Positions 1 to 10,639 of a stretch of 64,000 nucleotides of DNA are shown here, piece by piece. Location of the stretch: assembly GCA_905221605.1 (NCBI GenBank), contig CAJNDS010000160.1:1-64000 (forward strand). Reading direction: 5' to 3'. Origin of the DNA: Symbiodinium natans. Its lineage: Eukaryota; Sar; Dinophyceae; Suessiales; Symbiodiniaceae. The notes beneath the pieces were generated by a model that worked only from the letters and a program-made list of their open reading frames with translations, searched no databases and was not told the origin of the DNA. Each line of letters starts with the position of its first letter. Within the stretch, counting starts at the first letter, position 1. The translations under genes and the position numbers were made by a program.

Positions 1-1260
1 CTCTTTCCGGAAAATAATTTAATTTTCTTTCAAAATTTTAAGGATTTTAAGGATTTTAAGGATTTTAAGAAATTTAAAAGGCGTTAAATTCCTTAAAATC
101 CTTAAAATTTTGAAAGCCACAACCTTTCAAAATTTTAAGGATTTTAAGGATGTTAAGGATTTTTAAAATTTTAAATGGGCCTGCCTCTTTCCGGAAAATA
201 ATTTAATTTTCTTTCAAAATTTTAAGGATTTTAAGGATTTTAAGGATTTTAAGAAATTTAAAAGGCGTTAAATTCCTTAAAATCCTTAAAATTTTGAAAG
301 CCCCAACCTTTCAAAATTTTAAGGTTTTTAAGGATTTTAAGGATTTTTAAAATTTTAAATGGGCCTGCCTCTTTCCGGAAAATGATTTAATTTTCTTTCA
401 AAATTTTAAGGATTTTAAGGATTTTAAGGATTTTAAGAAATTTAAAAGGCCTTAAATTCCTTAAAATCCTTAAAATTTGAAAGGCCCGGGCTTTCAAAAT
501 TTTAAGGATTTTAAGGATTTTAAGGATTTTAAGGATTTTTACAATTTTAAATGGACCTGCCTCTTTCCGGAAAATATTTTCATTTTCTTTCAAAATTTTA
601 AGGATTTTAAGGATTTTAAGGATTTTTAAAATTTTAAATGGGCCTGCCTCTTTCCGGTAAATAATTTAATTTTCTTTCAAAATTTTAAGGATTTTAAGGA
701 TTTTAAGGATTTTAAGGAATTTAAAAGGCCTTAAATTCCTTAAAATCCTTAAAATTTTGAAAGCCCCAACCTTTCAAAATTTTCAGGATTTTAAGGATTT
801 TAAGGATTTTTAAAATTTTAAATGGGCCTGCCTCTTTCCGGAAAATGATTTAATTTTCTTTCAAAATTTTAAGGATTTTAAGGATTTTAAGGATTTTAAG
901 AAATTTACAAGGCGTTAAATTCCTTAAAATCCTTAAAATTTTGAAAGCCCCAACCTTTCAATATTTTAATGATTTTCAGGATTTTTAAAATTTTAAATGG
1001 GCCTGCCTCTTTCCGGAAAATAATTTAATTTTCTTTCAAAATTTTAAGGGGTTTAAGGGTTTTAAGAAATTTAAAAGGCCTTAAATTCCTTAAAATCCTT
1101 AAAATTTTGAAAGGCCCGGGCTTTCAAAATTTTAAGGGTTTTCAGGATTTTAAGGATTTTAAAATTTTAAATGGGCCTGATACTTTTCCGGAAAATAAAT
1201 TCATTTTCCAATAGTTTTACTGAGTTTAATTTTTTTTTATTTAAATGGGCCTGACCCTTT
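1..1260. repeat. AT-rich satellite, ~184-bp monomers
   Basis: Tandem array whose monomers begin with CTCTTTCCGG at about 1, 185, 369, 561, 648, 832 and 1007, with degenerate starts near 1182 and 1255. Spacing is mostly 175-192 bp; one unit is cut to 87 bp. Each full monomer carries runs of AAGGATTTT and an inverted repeat, CCTTAAAATTTTGAAAG facing CTTTCAAAATTTTAAGG, so single strands could fold into a long hairpin. The minus-strand reading frame at 387-593 is a by-product of this repeat, not a gene. Confidence 0.9.
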
Positions 1261-1591
1261 CTGGAAAATACTTGAATATTAGTTTAAAATTTGATAGATT
1301 TTAAGGAAACTAGGGGCATTTCAATATTTGGAAAGGCCATGAAGTTCCATGGGTACGTTATATTTTTGGATTTTTGTTTGTAATTTTTAGCAAATAAACC
1401 ATTTAAGTTTTTTTTTTTGCAATTTTCCTGAAATTCTGAAAGCCTAGGCCTTACAAGAAAAATAAAAAAAACAGCAACACAAATACTCATTTAAAATATT
1501 TAAATGCGCTTCTTAGTCCTTTTAAAAAAGAACATTTTGTTTTGTTAATTCATAAGGCTTGTAAAAAAAGCCGGGGGTCCGGGGACGAGCG

Positions 1592-1861
1592 TTAACAAAA
1601 GCATTTCCCTTGAATATTTCTCCCGCGAAACTTTTCTCCCGCGAATTTTGGCGGGAGAAATTCCCGCGAGCTCTCCCTTGAGTTTTTCTGGTTTTCCCGT
1701 GGTTTCCCTTTGATGTTTTTTTGGTTTCCCTTCAGTTTCCCGTGAGAGTCAAATCTTCCTTTTACTGTTCCCTTGGACTTCCCTTTGAACTTCCCTTGGT
1801 TTTCCCTCGGATCCCCTTCGAAATTAAAACGTATCCCGCGAGAAATCTCGCAAGACTTCAA
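1592..1861. repeat. Degenerate TTCCC-rich short repeat
   Basis: Short degenerate repeats of the type CTTCCCTTGG / GGTTTTCCC fill this stretch, together with several CCCGCGA words. The minus-strand frame is open for 89 codons, but the peptide is a low-complexity Lys/Gly/Arg/Asn repeat built from the DNA repeat. I see no domain and do not call a gene. Confidence 0.6.
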
Positions 1862-1920
1862 AAATAAGGGCTTCCTTTTCCCACGGGATTTCCCGCGAAG
1901 CAGGCCGTAGGCCCCGAGCT

Positions 1921-2085
1921 GTGGCTGTAGTCTGCAGGCCCCCGAGCTCTCTGACTGTAGAGTCTCCAGGCCCCCGGGCTCGCTGTAGTCACCAGGGTCC
2001 CGGGCTGTCTGGCTGTAGTCTGCAGGCCCCCGAGCTCTCTGACTGTAGTCTCCAGCCCCCCGGGCTCTCGTGCTTGCTTGGGTTT
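1921..2085. repeat. ~31-bp GC-rich minisatellite
   Basis: About five imperfect units of roughly 31 bp built on CTGTAGTCTGCAGGCCCCCG and AGCTCTCTGA. The block is GC-rich and is bordered on the right by strongly AT-rich sequence. Confidence 0.8.
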
Positions 2086-2099
2086 ATATTGTTTTTTAC

Positions 2100-2900
2100 T
2101 TAATTAGATTGACTTAAGTAATTTAAATAATTTAAAGAATTTAAGTATCGAAATTTATTTAAATAATTAAATAACATAAATATGACGGGCAGGTTTCGGA
2201 TTTAAATTACTTAAGTTATTTAATTCGGCCTGGAATTAAATAATGTGAATAATTTGTAAATAATATCAACAATTTACATAATTTAAATAATTGAAATAGT
2301 TTAAATAATTTAAATATTTTTAAATAATTTAAATCCGAAAAGGGGGGGACCACCCCCCCCTGCCCCCTAAGACTTAAATAATTCAAATAACTTAAATCCG
2401 AAACCTCCCCGTCTTATTTACACTTTTTAAATTATTTAATTCTGGGGAGGGGGGGTGGTCCCCCCCCCCTTTCGGATTTAAATCATTTTTCATTATTTAA
2501 ACTATTTAAATTCTTTAAATCGCCTGGGAATCAAATAATTTAAATTTGAATATGACGGGCAGGTTTCGGATTTAAAATATTTAAATTATCTAATTCGGCC
2601 GGGATTTAAATAATTTAAATAATTTAAACAATTATTTAAGGCTTCGAACGGATTTAAATTATTTACATAATTTCAATAATTTCAATAATTTCAATAATTT
2701 AAATCCGAAAAGGGGGGGGGGGCCACCCGCTGCCCCCTAAGGATTAAACAATTTAAATAATTTAAATCCGAAACCTCCCCGTCTTATTTAAATTATTTAA
2801 TTATTTAATTCTGGGGAGGGGGGGTGGTCCCCCCCCCCCTTTCGGATTTAAATTTTTAAAATTATTAGATTGTTTAAAATATTTGAATTATTTAAATTAT
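2100..2900. repeat. AT-rich block: two ~370-bp units with G/C-tract hairpins
   Basis: TTTAAATAATT-type sequence containing two copies of a ~370-bp unit; the word GACGGGCAGGTTTCGGATTT occurs at about 2183 and 2553. In each unit a CCGAAAAGGGGGG stretch faces GGGGTGGTCCCCCCC...CTTTCGG, so G-run and C-run segments can pair as a cruciform. A similar AT-rich fragment recurs at 6770-6890. No coding signal. Confidence 0.8.
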
Positions 2901-2960
2901 GGCACGGCTCTACTGACACATATTCCGCGGAAAGATTGTCATGTTTTTGGTGAAATTTAC

Positions 2961-3110
2961 GAACACTTACCCCCCGATAAGCAAGATCTTGGAACCACTC
3001 CGCGTACTCAGCCTTTAAGAGTTTAAGGGGGTTTCAAATTCAGGGATACTTATATTTGCTCCTTTAAACTTACGAACACTTACCCCCCGATAAGCAAGAC
3101 TTGGAACCTG
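2961..3110. repeat. Direct duplication, 113 bp apart
   Basis: The string GAACACTTACCCCCCGATAA with the following GCAAGA..TTGGAACC occurs at 2961 and again at 3074. Sequence around it (2900-3300) is otherwise unique and I recognise no gene in it. Confidence 0.7.
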
Positions 3111-3302
3111 CAGACAACAACAAACAGGTCTGTCGCAAAACCGCGACCATTGATACATACCCCCTGTAACGGGGTATGTCGCGTATGTGGGCCGCGGCCC
3201 GGTTACAAGCAATTAATATTGGCACGCGGCCATTTGTTTGCAAGAAACAGGGGTCTGCATACCGCAGCAAAACATAAACACATGATGACGATGCGAACAA
3301 CT

Positions 3303-3478
3303 GACTAGATGATGAAGATGATGAGGATGAACAAGATCAAGGAGCTGATGAAGATGATGAAGATGATGAAGATGATGATGCTGCTGGGAAAGCTTTATGC
3401 AATTGATGCAGTGAAGTTATGCCAGTACAATGAAAGGACTCATGCAGATGAAGAGTGTGATGACAATGATGATAGAGC
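3303..3478 (+). other. Acidic-codon (GAT/GAA) tract
   Basis: A run of GAT and GAA codons which, read on the plus strand, gives a short Asp/Glu-rich peptide ending at a stop near 3412. It may be the remnant of an acidic exon or a GAT-rich microsatellite. It directly precedes the duplicated segment that starts near 3479. No flanking domain supports a gene. Confidence 0.3.
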
Positions 3479-4744
3479 TTTGCGCTTTATTTTGTCACCC
3501 CGTCTCCTTGCTTCCTGTCTCTTCTCTTCTTTCCAGTACCCTTCCAGAAAAATGGCATCCTTGTTCTCTCGCCTCTCTCACTTCCCTTTCCCTTCTCTCT
3601 TTCTGTTACTTTTTGACTGATGAACAACAAGAAAGAAACTTGCAGGATAAAACAGTGGCAGGGTAAGCAGACGTTGCGCGTGGACCTTGCCGTACTTCAT
3701 CATATCCCTCTTCTCGGCCCATCTCTTCTGCTCTTTTCCTTACTCTTCTCCTTTTCATAATTATTCCTCTTTAGTTGTTCTTATCTGGAAAAGAAAGAGG
3801 GAAGGGAGAGATAAGGGAGGGAGGATAGATAAAGAAGAGTGCCATCTTCTCTGCGCCTTGTTTTGTCTCTCCCCTTTCTCTATTCATCTCTCTTCTATTC
3901 TTTTCTTTGCTGTTCTATTGAAATTGGATTCCCTGTATCTCTCCTCTGTCCTTCTCTCTCGCTCCTCTTCTCCTGTTCCCCTCTAAACGATTGCTCTTTA
4001 CAGATAGGTGCCCTCCCTCCTCTTCAGGAAATCTCTTTTCGCTTATTTTGCTTTTTGAAGCGAATAAAACAACGGATAAGAGAGGAAAGGGAATGACTAA
4101 GTAAAGACAGGAGCTCTTCAATAGGTGCCCTCCCTCCTCTTCAGGAAATCTCTTTTCCCTTATTTTGCTTTTTGAAGCGAAGAAAACAACAGATAAGAAG
4201 AGAGGAAAGGGAATGACTAAGTAAAGAGAGGAGCTCTTCAATTTCCCTCCCTATATCTGATGTTACTTTTCCTTCTTGGGCGGTGCCCTTCTTTCTCCCT
4301 TGAAGATGCAGAAAACGATCAGGAAGGACACCCGTTCCATCGCCCATATATAGACAGAGATAAATCATGAGCATCAGCTGGGTTTGCTGCCGATCCAAAA
4401 TGGGCGTCCCTTTTAATCGCTTTCTGTGTCTTGAAACGAGCAAAAGGGGCACCCTTACTAAGTGTTTTCTTGTGGTGTCCCTTTTCTTCGCTTGAAGATG
4501 CAGAAAACGATCCAAAAAGGACACCCGTTCCATCGCCCATATATGGGGAGAGAGATAAATCATGAGCATCAGCTGGGTTTGCTGCCAATCCAAAATGGGC
4601 GTCCCTTTTAATCGCTTGCTGTGTCTTCAAACGAGCAAAAGGGGCACCCTAAGTGTTTTCTTGTGGTGTCCCTTTTCTTCGCTTGAAGATGCAGAAAACG
4701 ATCTAAAAGGACACCTGTTCCATCGCCCATATATAGGGAGAGAG

Positions 4745-4816
<72 letters not shown>

Positions 4817-5495
4817 AAAAGAATCATGAGCATCAGCTGGGTTGGCTGCCAATCCAAAATGGACGTCCCTTTTAATCGCTTTCTGTGTCTTCAAACGAGC
4901 AAAAGGGACACCCTAAGTGCTTTCTTGTGGGGTGTCCCTTTTCCTCGCTTGAAGATGCAGAAAACGATCAAAAAGGACACCCATTCCATCGCCCATATAT
5001 ATATATAGAGAGAGAGAGAGAGAAAAAAAATCATGAGCATCAGCTGGGTTGGCTGCCAATCCAAAATGGACGTCCCTTTTAATCGCTTTCTGTGTCTTCA
5101 AACGAACAAAAGAAAACACTTAGGTTCCTCACTTGAAGATGCAGGAAACGGCCCAACAAGGACACCCGTTCCATCGCCCATATATGGAGAGAGAGAGAGA
5201 GGGAGAAAGGAAAAAATCATGAGCATCAGCTGGGTTTGCTTACATGTTCATTGTTATTCCTTTTGTTTTTTCTAACGGAAATGAACAAGAGAAGAGAAAA
5301 ATAAGAACCAGAGGAAAGATGAAAACGAGCACCATCTTCTCTTTGCCTGATTTTTGCATTTCGCCTGTCCTCATTTCTCTTCCATTCTTTTCATTGCTCT
5401 TCCATTTAGAGTTGCATTCCTGTTGATCTCTCCTCTCTCCTTTCTCTCTCCCTTCTCTTCTCTTGTTCTCCTTTAAATCTCAAAAACACACAAAA
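3479..5495. repeat. Large duplication, copy 1
   Basis: Nearly identical to 6932-9354: the first ~1.1 kb aligns at a constant offset of 3456 bases, with scattered single-base changes. The left part is CT-rich (TCTCTTCTC words); the right part is a tandem minisatellite. Long frames on both strands follow the low-complexity pattern and have no recognisable domain. Homology ends at CAAAAACACACA in both copies. Confidence 0.9.
4364..5240. repeat. ~200-bp minisatellite with (GA)n tracts
   Basis: Units start with ATCATGAGCATCAGCTGGG at about 4364, 4559, 4823, 5030 and 5216. Each contains a GATGCAGAAAACGATC segment, CATCGCCCATATAT and then a (GA)n tract of variable length, longest at 4738-4810. Unit length varies because the GA tract expands and contracts. 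The corresponding block of copy 2 lies at about 7820-9110. Confidence 0.85.
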
Positions 5496-5499
5496 GGAA

Positions 5500-6430
5500 G
5501 CTTCTTTTCCTTGTTGAATGAAGAATGAAAAAAGAAGAAAAGAGATAGGGAAAGAAATTGAAGAGCTCCACTGCCTATTGGTTCATTCCATTTCCTCTCT
5601 TTCTATGTGTTGTTTTCCTTGTCGTTTCAGAAAGCAAGCAAAATAAGGGCAAGGGGGCTTCCTGAAGAGGAGAGAGGGCACCTATCTGCGAAGAGGTCTT
5701 GTCCTTTTTAAGAATAGAGGGAAAAGGGAGAGACAAGGAAGGGAGAGATGATAGACAAAGAAGAGTGCCATCTTCTTTGCGCCTTGTTGTGTTCCTCCGT
5801 CTCCTTGTTTCTTGTCTCCTCTCTTCTGTTCAGTACCCTTCCAGAAAATTAAAATGGCCTCCTTGTTGTCTCTCCTCTCTCACTTCCCTTTCCCTTCTCT
5901 CCTTCTGTTTCCGTTTAACTGATAAAGCACAAGACAGGTATGATAAAGCAGTGGAAGGTAAAGCAGAGGGTGACTCCTTGCGCTTGGACCTTGCCGTACT
6001 TCATCATGTCCCTCTTCTCGGCCTATCTCTTCTGCTCTTTTCCTTACTCTTCTCCTTTTCATAAATTCTTCCTCTTTAGTTGTTCTTATTTCGAAAAGAA
6101 AGAGGGAAGGGAGAGATAAGGGAGATAGGATAGATAAAGAAGAGTGCCATCTTCTCAGCGCCTCGTTTTGTCTCTCCATCTTCTCTATTCATCTCTCTTC
6201 TATTCTTTTCTTTGCCATTCCATTGAAATTGGATTCCTGTTATCTCTCCCCTCTCCTTCTCTCTCGCTCCTCTTCTCCTGTTCCCCTCTAAATGACAAAA
6301 ACACAAGAAAGGAAGAACAAGAGGGGCATGTGTTGCAATAAAGCAGGAAGGGAATTGAAGAGCTCCTCTCGCTACTTTCTCATGCCCTTTCCTTTCTATC
6401 TACCACAATCTACCACACCAAAACACGACT
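5500..6430. repeat. Diverged third copy of the CT-rich repeat
   Basis: The segment around 5690-6300 resembles 3480-3990 and 6930-7440 (shared AAAGAAGAGTGCCATCTTCT, AGTACCCTTCCAGAAAA and CACTTCCCTTTCCCTTCTCT) but is clearly more diverged. This suggests an older round of the same duplication. Confidence 0.7.
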
Positions 6431-6446
6431 CTCAGCTTCCAAATAT

Positions 6447-6760
6447 ACTTCATCATGGGGAGAAGGGACATACTTCATCACAGACTTGGCCCACAGGGAG
6501 AGGGGATATACTTCATCACGCTGCTGGGGGGCTGGATCACAAACATGGCCCACGGGGCGAGGGGACATACTTCAGCCACAAAGAGAGGGAACCTACTTCA
6601 TCACGCTGGTGGGATGCTGGATCACAGACCTGGCCTACGGGGAGAGGGGACATGCTTCATCACAAATTTGGCCCACGGGGAGAGGGGACATACTTCATCA
6701 CAAATTTGGCCCGCGGGGAGAAGGGACATACTTCATCACAGACTTGGCTCACAGGAGGCG
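6447..6760. repeat. ~38-bp minisatellite
   Basis: Repeated units of the type TACTTCATCACA / GACTTGGCCCACGGGGAGAG / GGGACA, roughly eight to ten imperfect copies. The unit is not a multiple of three, so the open frames here come from the repeat. The AT-rich strip at 6770-6890 follows. Confidence 0.85.
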
Positions 6761-6931
6761 CCAAAATAATCTAAATAATCTAATTATTCAAATCCATTGG
6801 TTCCTCTGGAAACCCAACCATTTAAATAATTTAAAGAATTTAATTATTCAAATACCTGGATTTAAATATTTTAGTTCTGGGGCGTCCCATCAAAAGGGAA
6901 TAGGGAGAGACAAGGGAGAGATTATATATAG

Positions 6932-8535
6932 ATCTTTGCGCTTTATTTTGTCACTCCGTCTCCTTGCTTCCTGTCTCTTCTCTTCTTTCCAGTACCCTTC
7001 CAGAAAAATGGCATCCTTGTTCTCTCTCCTCTCTCACTTCCCTTTCCCTTCTCTCTTTCTGTTACTTTTTGACTGATGAACAACAAGAAAGGAACTTGCA
7101 GGATAAAACAGTGGCAGGGTAAGCAGAGGTTGCGCGTGGACCTTGCCGTACTTCATCATATCCCTCTTCTCGGCCTATCTCTTCTGCTCCTTTCCTTACT
7201 CTTCTCCTTTTCATAATTATTCCTCGTTAGTTGTTCTTATCTGGAAAAGAAAGAGGGAAGGGAGAGATAAGGGAGGGAGGATAGATAAAGAAGAGTGCCA
7301 TCTTCTCAGCGCCTTGTTTTGTCTCTCCCTCTTCTCTATTCATCTCTCTTCGATTCTTTTCTTTGCTGTTCTATTGAAATTGGATTCCCTGTATCTCTCC
7401 TCTGTCCTTCTCTCTCGCTCCTCTTCTCCTGTTCACCTCTAAACGATTGCTCTTTACAGATAGGTGCCCTCCCTCCTCTTCAGGAAATCTCTTTTCGCTT
7501 ATTTTGCTTTTTGAAGCGAATAAAACAACGGATAAGAGAGGAAAGGGAATGACTAAGTAAAGACAGGAGCTCTTCAATAGGTGCCCTCCCTCCTCTTCAG
7601 GAAATCTCTTTTCCCTTATTTTGCATTTTGAAGCGAAGAAAACAACAGATAAGAAGAGAGGAAAGGGAATGACTAAGTAAAGAGAGGAGCTCTTCAATTT
7701 CCCTCCCTATATCTGATGTTACTTTTCCTTCTTGGGCGGTGCCCTTCCTTCTCCCTTGAAGATGCAGAAATCGATCAGGAAGGACACCCGTTCCATCGCC
7801 CATATATAGACAGAGATAAATCATGAGCATCAGCTGGGTTTGCTGCCGATCCAAAATGGGCGTCCCTTTTAATCGCTTTCTGTGTCTTGAAACGAGCAAA
7901 AGGGGCACCCTTACTAAGTGTTTTCTTGTGGTGTCCCTGTTCTTCGCTTGAAGATGCAGAAAACGATCCAAAAAGGACACCCGTTCCATCGCCCATATAT
8001 GGGGAGAGAGATAAATCATGAGCATCAGCTGGGTTTGCTGCCAATCCAAAATGGGCGCCCCTTTTAATCCGTTCCCCCTAATATTAATACCCCCCTAATA
8101 TAAAGAACCCCCTGGCCCAAAATCCCGATCCCGTGCCTGTCCCTATTAAAATCTCGACAGAGAGAGGGGGGAGTTAGGGGGGGGGGAGGGTTGGAAGCCG
8201 GAAGCAGAAACATGAACCTTTTCCAAACGTAGCTGTCTAGGCTTAGGCTGGGCTGCTGAGCCAGCGTGCTGCAATAAGGACGGGCTGGTTTTTCGGACAA
8301 ACGATAAGAACCCCCCCAAATACAAAAAACCCTTTGGGGGTTTTTATACAAGGGAGGGGGGTGGGGGGGGGGCTTTAATATTAGGGGGAACGGATTAATC
8401 GCTTGCTGTGTCTTCAAACGAGCAAAAGGGACACCCTAAGTGTTTTCTTGTGGTGTCCCTTTTCTTCGCTTGAAGATGCAGAAAACGATCTAAAAGGACA
8501 CCTGTTCCATCGCCCATATATAGAGAGAGGGAGAG

Positions 8536-8574
<39 letters not shown>

Positions 8575-8947
8575 TGAGCATCAGCTGGGTTGGCTGCCAA
8601 TCCAAAACGGGCGTCCCTTTTAATCGCTTTCTGTGTCTTGAAACGAGCAAAAGGGGCACCCTTACTAAGTGTTTTCTTGTGGTGTCCCTTTTCCTCGCTT
8701 GGAGATGCAGAAAACGATCAAAAAGGACACCCATTCCATCGCCCATATATATAGAGAGAGAGAGAGAGAAAAAAAATCATGAGCATCAGCTGGGTTGGCT
8801 GCCAATCCAAAATGGACGTCCCTTTTAATCGCTTTCTGCGTCTTCAAACAAGCAAAAGGGACACCCTAAGTGCTTTCTTGTGGGGTGTCCCTTTTCCTCG
8901 CTTGAAGATGCAGAAAACGATCAAAAAGGGCACCCATTCCATCGCCC

Positions 8948-8982
<35 letters not shown>

Positions 8983-9354
8983 AAAAAATCATGAGCATCA
9001 GCTGGGATGCAGGAAACGGCCCAACAAGGACACCCGTTCCATCGCCCATATATGGAGAGAGAGAGGGAGAAAGGAAAAAATCATGAGCATCAGCTGGGTT
9101 TGCTTACATGTTCATTGTTATTCCTTTTGTTTTTTCTAACGGAAATGAACAAGAGAAGAGAAATATAAGAACCAGAGGAAAGATGAAAACGAGCACCATC
9201 TTCTCTTTGCCTGATTTTTGCATTTCGCCTGTCCTCATTTCTCTTCCATTCTTTTCATTGCTCTTCCATTTAGAGTTGCATTCCTGTTGATCTCTCCTCT
9301 CTCCTTTCTCTCTCCCTTCTCTTCTCTTGTTCTCCTTTAAATCTCAAAAACACA
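6932..9354. repeat. Large duplication, copy 2
   Basis: Second copy of the 3479-5495 segment. It differs by scattered substitutions, by different GA-tract lengths in the minisatellite, and by a 329-bp insertion at 8067-8395 that is absent from copy 1. Confidence 0.9.
8067..8395. mobile_element. MITE with ~20-bp inverted termini and TA duplication
   Basis: A 329-bp insertion starting ATCCGTTCCCCCTAATATTA and ending with the inverted complement of that string. It is flanked by TA on both sides (8065-8066 and 8396-8397). The matching position in copy 1 (near 4610) reads TTTTAATCGC, which is exactly the empty site with one TA. There is no transposase frame. A TA target duplication with short terminal inverted repeats fits a Tc1/mariner-type non-autonomous element. 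It inserted after the 2-kb duplication. Confidence 0.85.
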
Positions 9355-9360
9355 CAGTGA

Positions 9361-10486
9361 GGAAGACAAGCTTCGAGGCGCTGGAGCCGTGCCGTTTTCA
9401 GGCATCGGCTTGGTCAACGAGTTGCTATTTGTTGTCCGCAAAGTTAGTGTCTTAAGATTGTTCACCGATTGTTGTATGATGGTCACTGATTATCCGAGAA
9501 GTTTTCGCGGGTCTTTTGCAATGGGTGCTGTCGTTGCTTTTTTTTGTTGGCTCCTTCTCGGCGGGGCAGTGGCTTCTGCGGTCATGGGAGTGTCCGTGGC
9601 GGAGGTGGACTGTAGCGGGTTGTGCGGCTGCATGATTCCAATGCTTGCGGTAAAGGCATGTGTCTCAAGGTGATTTTCTGCGGGAGTGTTTTCTGCACGA
9701 GACGGTTCAGGGCGCTGCAGGACTCGCGTCCACTTCAGTTTGTGAAGAAGAGTACGAAGTTCGACAGATTGTCGAACCGACATCTGTACGCGTTGAATGA
9801 TAATGTAGATGTCTTGAAAGAGTTAGGGCATCTTCATGAGAAGAAGCCTCTTTCAGTAGCAGTGATCTTTGTCGACGCACACCAAGCAACAATTGTGCAC
9901 GACAGCTGGCGAGACTTGGCGTCGGCCGCAGCAGTTTCCCGAGTCAGGAAGACAAGCTCCGAGGCGCCGCAGCCGTGCCGTCTTCAGGCATCGGCTTGGT
10001 CGACCAGTTGCTATTGGTTGCCCGCAAAAATAGTGTCTTAAGATTGTTCACCGATTGTTGTATGATGGTCACTGATTACGCGAGACGTTTTCGCAGGTCT
10101 TTTGCAATGGGTGCCGTCGTTGCTTTTTTTTGGTCGGCTCCTTCTCGGCGGGGCAGTGGCTTCTGCGGTCATGGGTGCGTCCGCGGCGGAGGTGGACTGT
10201 AGCGGGTTGTGCGGTTGTGTGATTCCAATGCTTGCGGTAAAGGCAGTGATTTTCTGCGGGGGTGTTTTCTGCACGAGACGGTTCAGGGCACTGCAGGACT
10301 CGCGTCCACTTCAGTTTGTGAAGAAGAGTACGAAGTTTTACAGGTTGTCGAACCGACGTCTGTACGCGTTGAATGATAATGTAGATGTCTTGAAAGAGTT
10401 AGGGCATCTTCATGAGAACAAGCCTCTTTTCAGTAGCAGTGATCTTTGCCGATCCACACCAAGCAACAATTGGGCACGACAGCTGA
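9361..10486. repeat. 586-bp direct tandem duplication
   Basis: Sequence beginning GGAAGACAAGCT at 9361 recurs at 9947, with high identity to about 10486. Copy 1 has 11 extra bases near 9660 compared with copy 2, which shifts fr​ame between them. The block is ordinary-complexity DNA of moderate GC and ends about 150 bp before the first telomere-like repeats. Confidence 0.85.
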
Positions 10487-10638
10487 CAGGACACTTCAAT
10501 GTGCGCACAACGGTGCGCAGCTCGACCCGAGAGACCGCTTGGATCATCCCCCACGCAAGAGCAGAAGTGATAGCTAGTATTCGTTGCCAACATCTGACTG
10601 CGTCTGTACGTTCACATCAAAAAAAGAGTAAATTATAG
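10102..10638 (+). CDS. Hypothetical open frame in second duplicated unit
   Basis: 178 codons on the plus strand. A hydrophobic N-terminal stretch (LLLGGAVASAVMGASAA) is followed by several cysteines and then a segment, KKSTKFYRLSNRRLYALND, that is conserved in the first copy of the tandem duplication (about 9740-9840). The first copy is broken by an 11-base length difference. I recognise no family. Codon use does not resemble the ankyrin exons further right. It could be a small duplicated gene or a pseudogene. Confidence 0.3.
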   Translation: MQWVPSLLFFGRLLLGGAVASAVMGASAAEVDCSGLCGCVIPMLAVKAVIFCGGVFCTRRFRALQDSRPLQFVKKSTKFYRLSNRRLYALNDNVDVLKELGHLHENKPLFSSSDLCRSTPSNNWARQLTGHFNVRTTVRSSTRETAWIIPHARAEVIASIRCQHLTASVRSHQKKSKL

Positions 10639-10639
10639 A

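Noticed and set aside
4141-8847. 150-codon and other long minus-strand frames in the duplicated region
   Set aside because: They follow the minisatellite period and GA tracts; no domain, and frames on the other strand are equally open.
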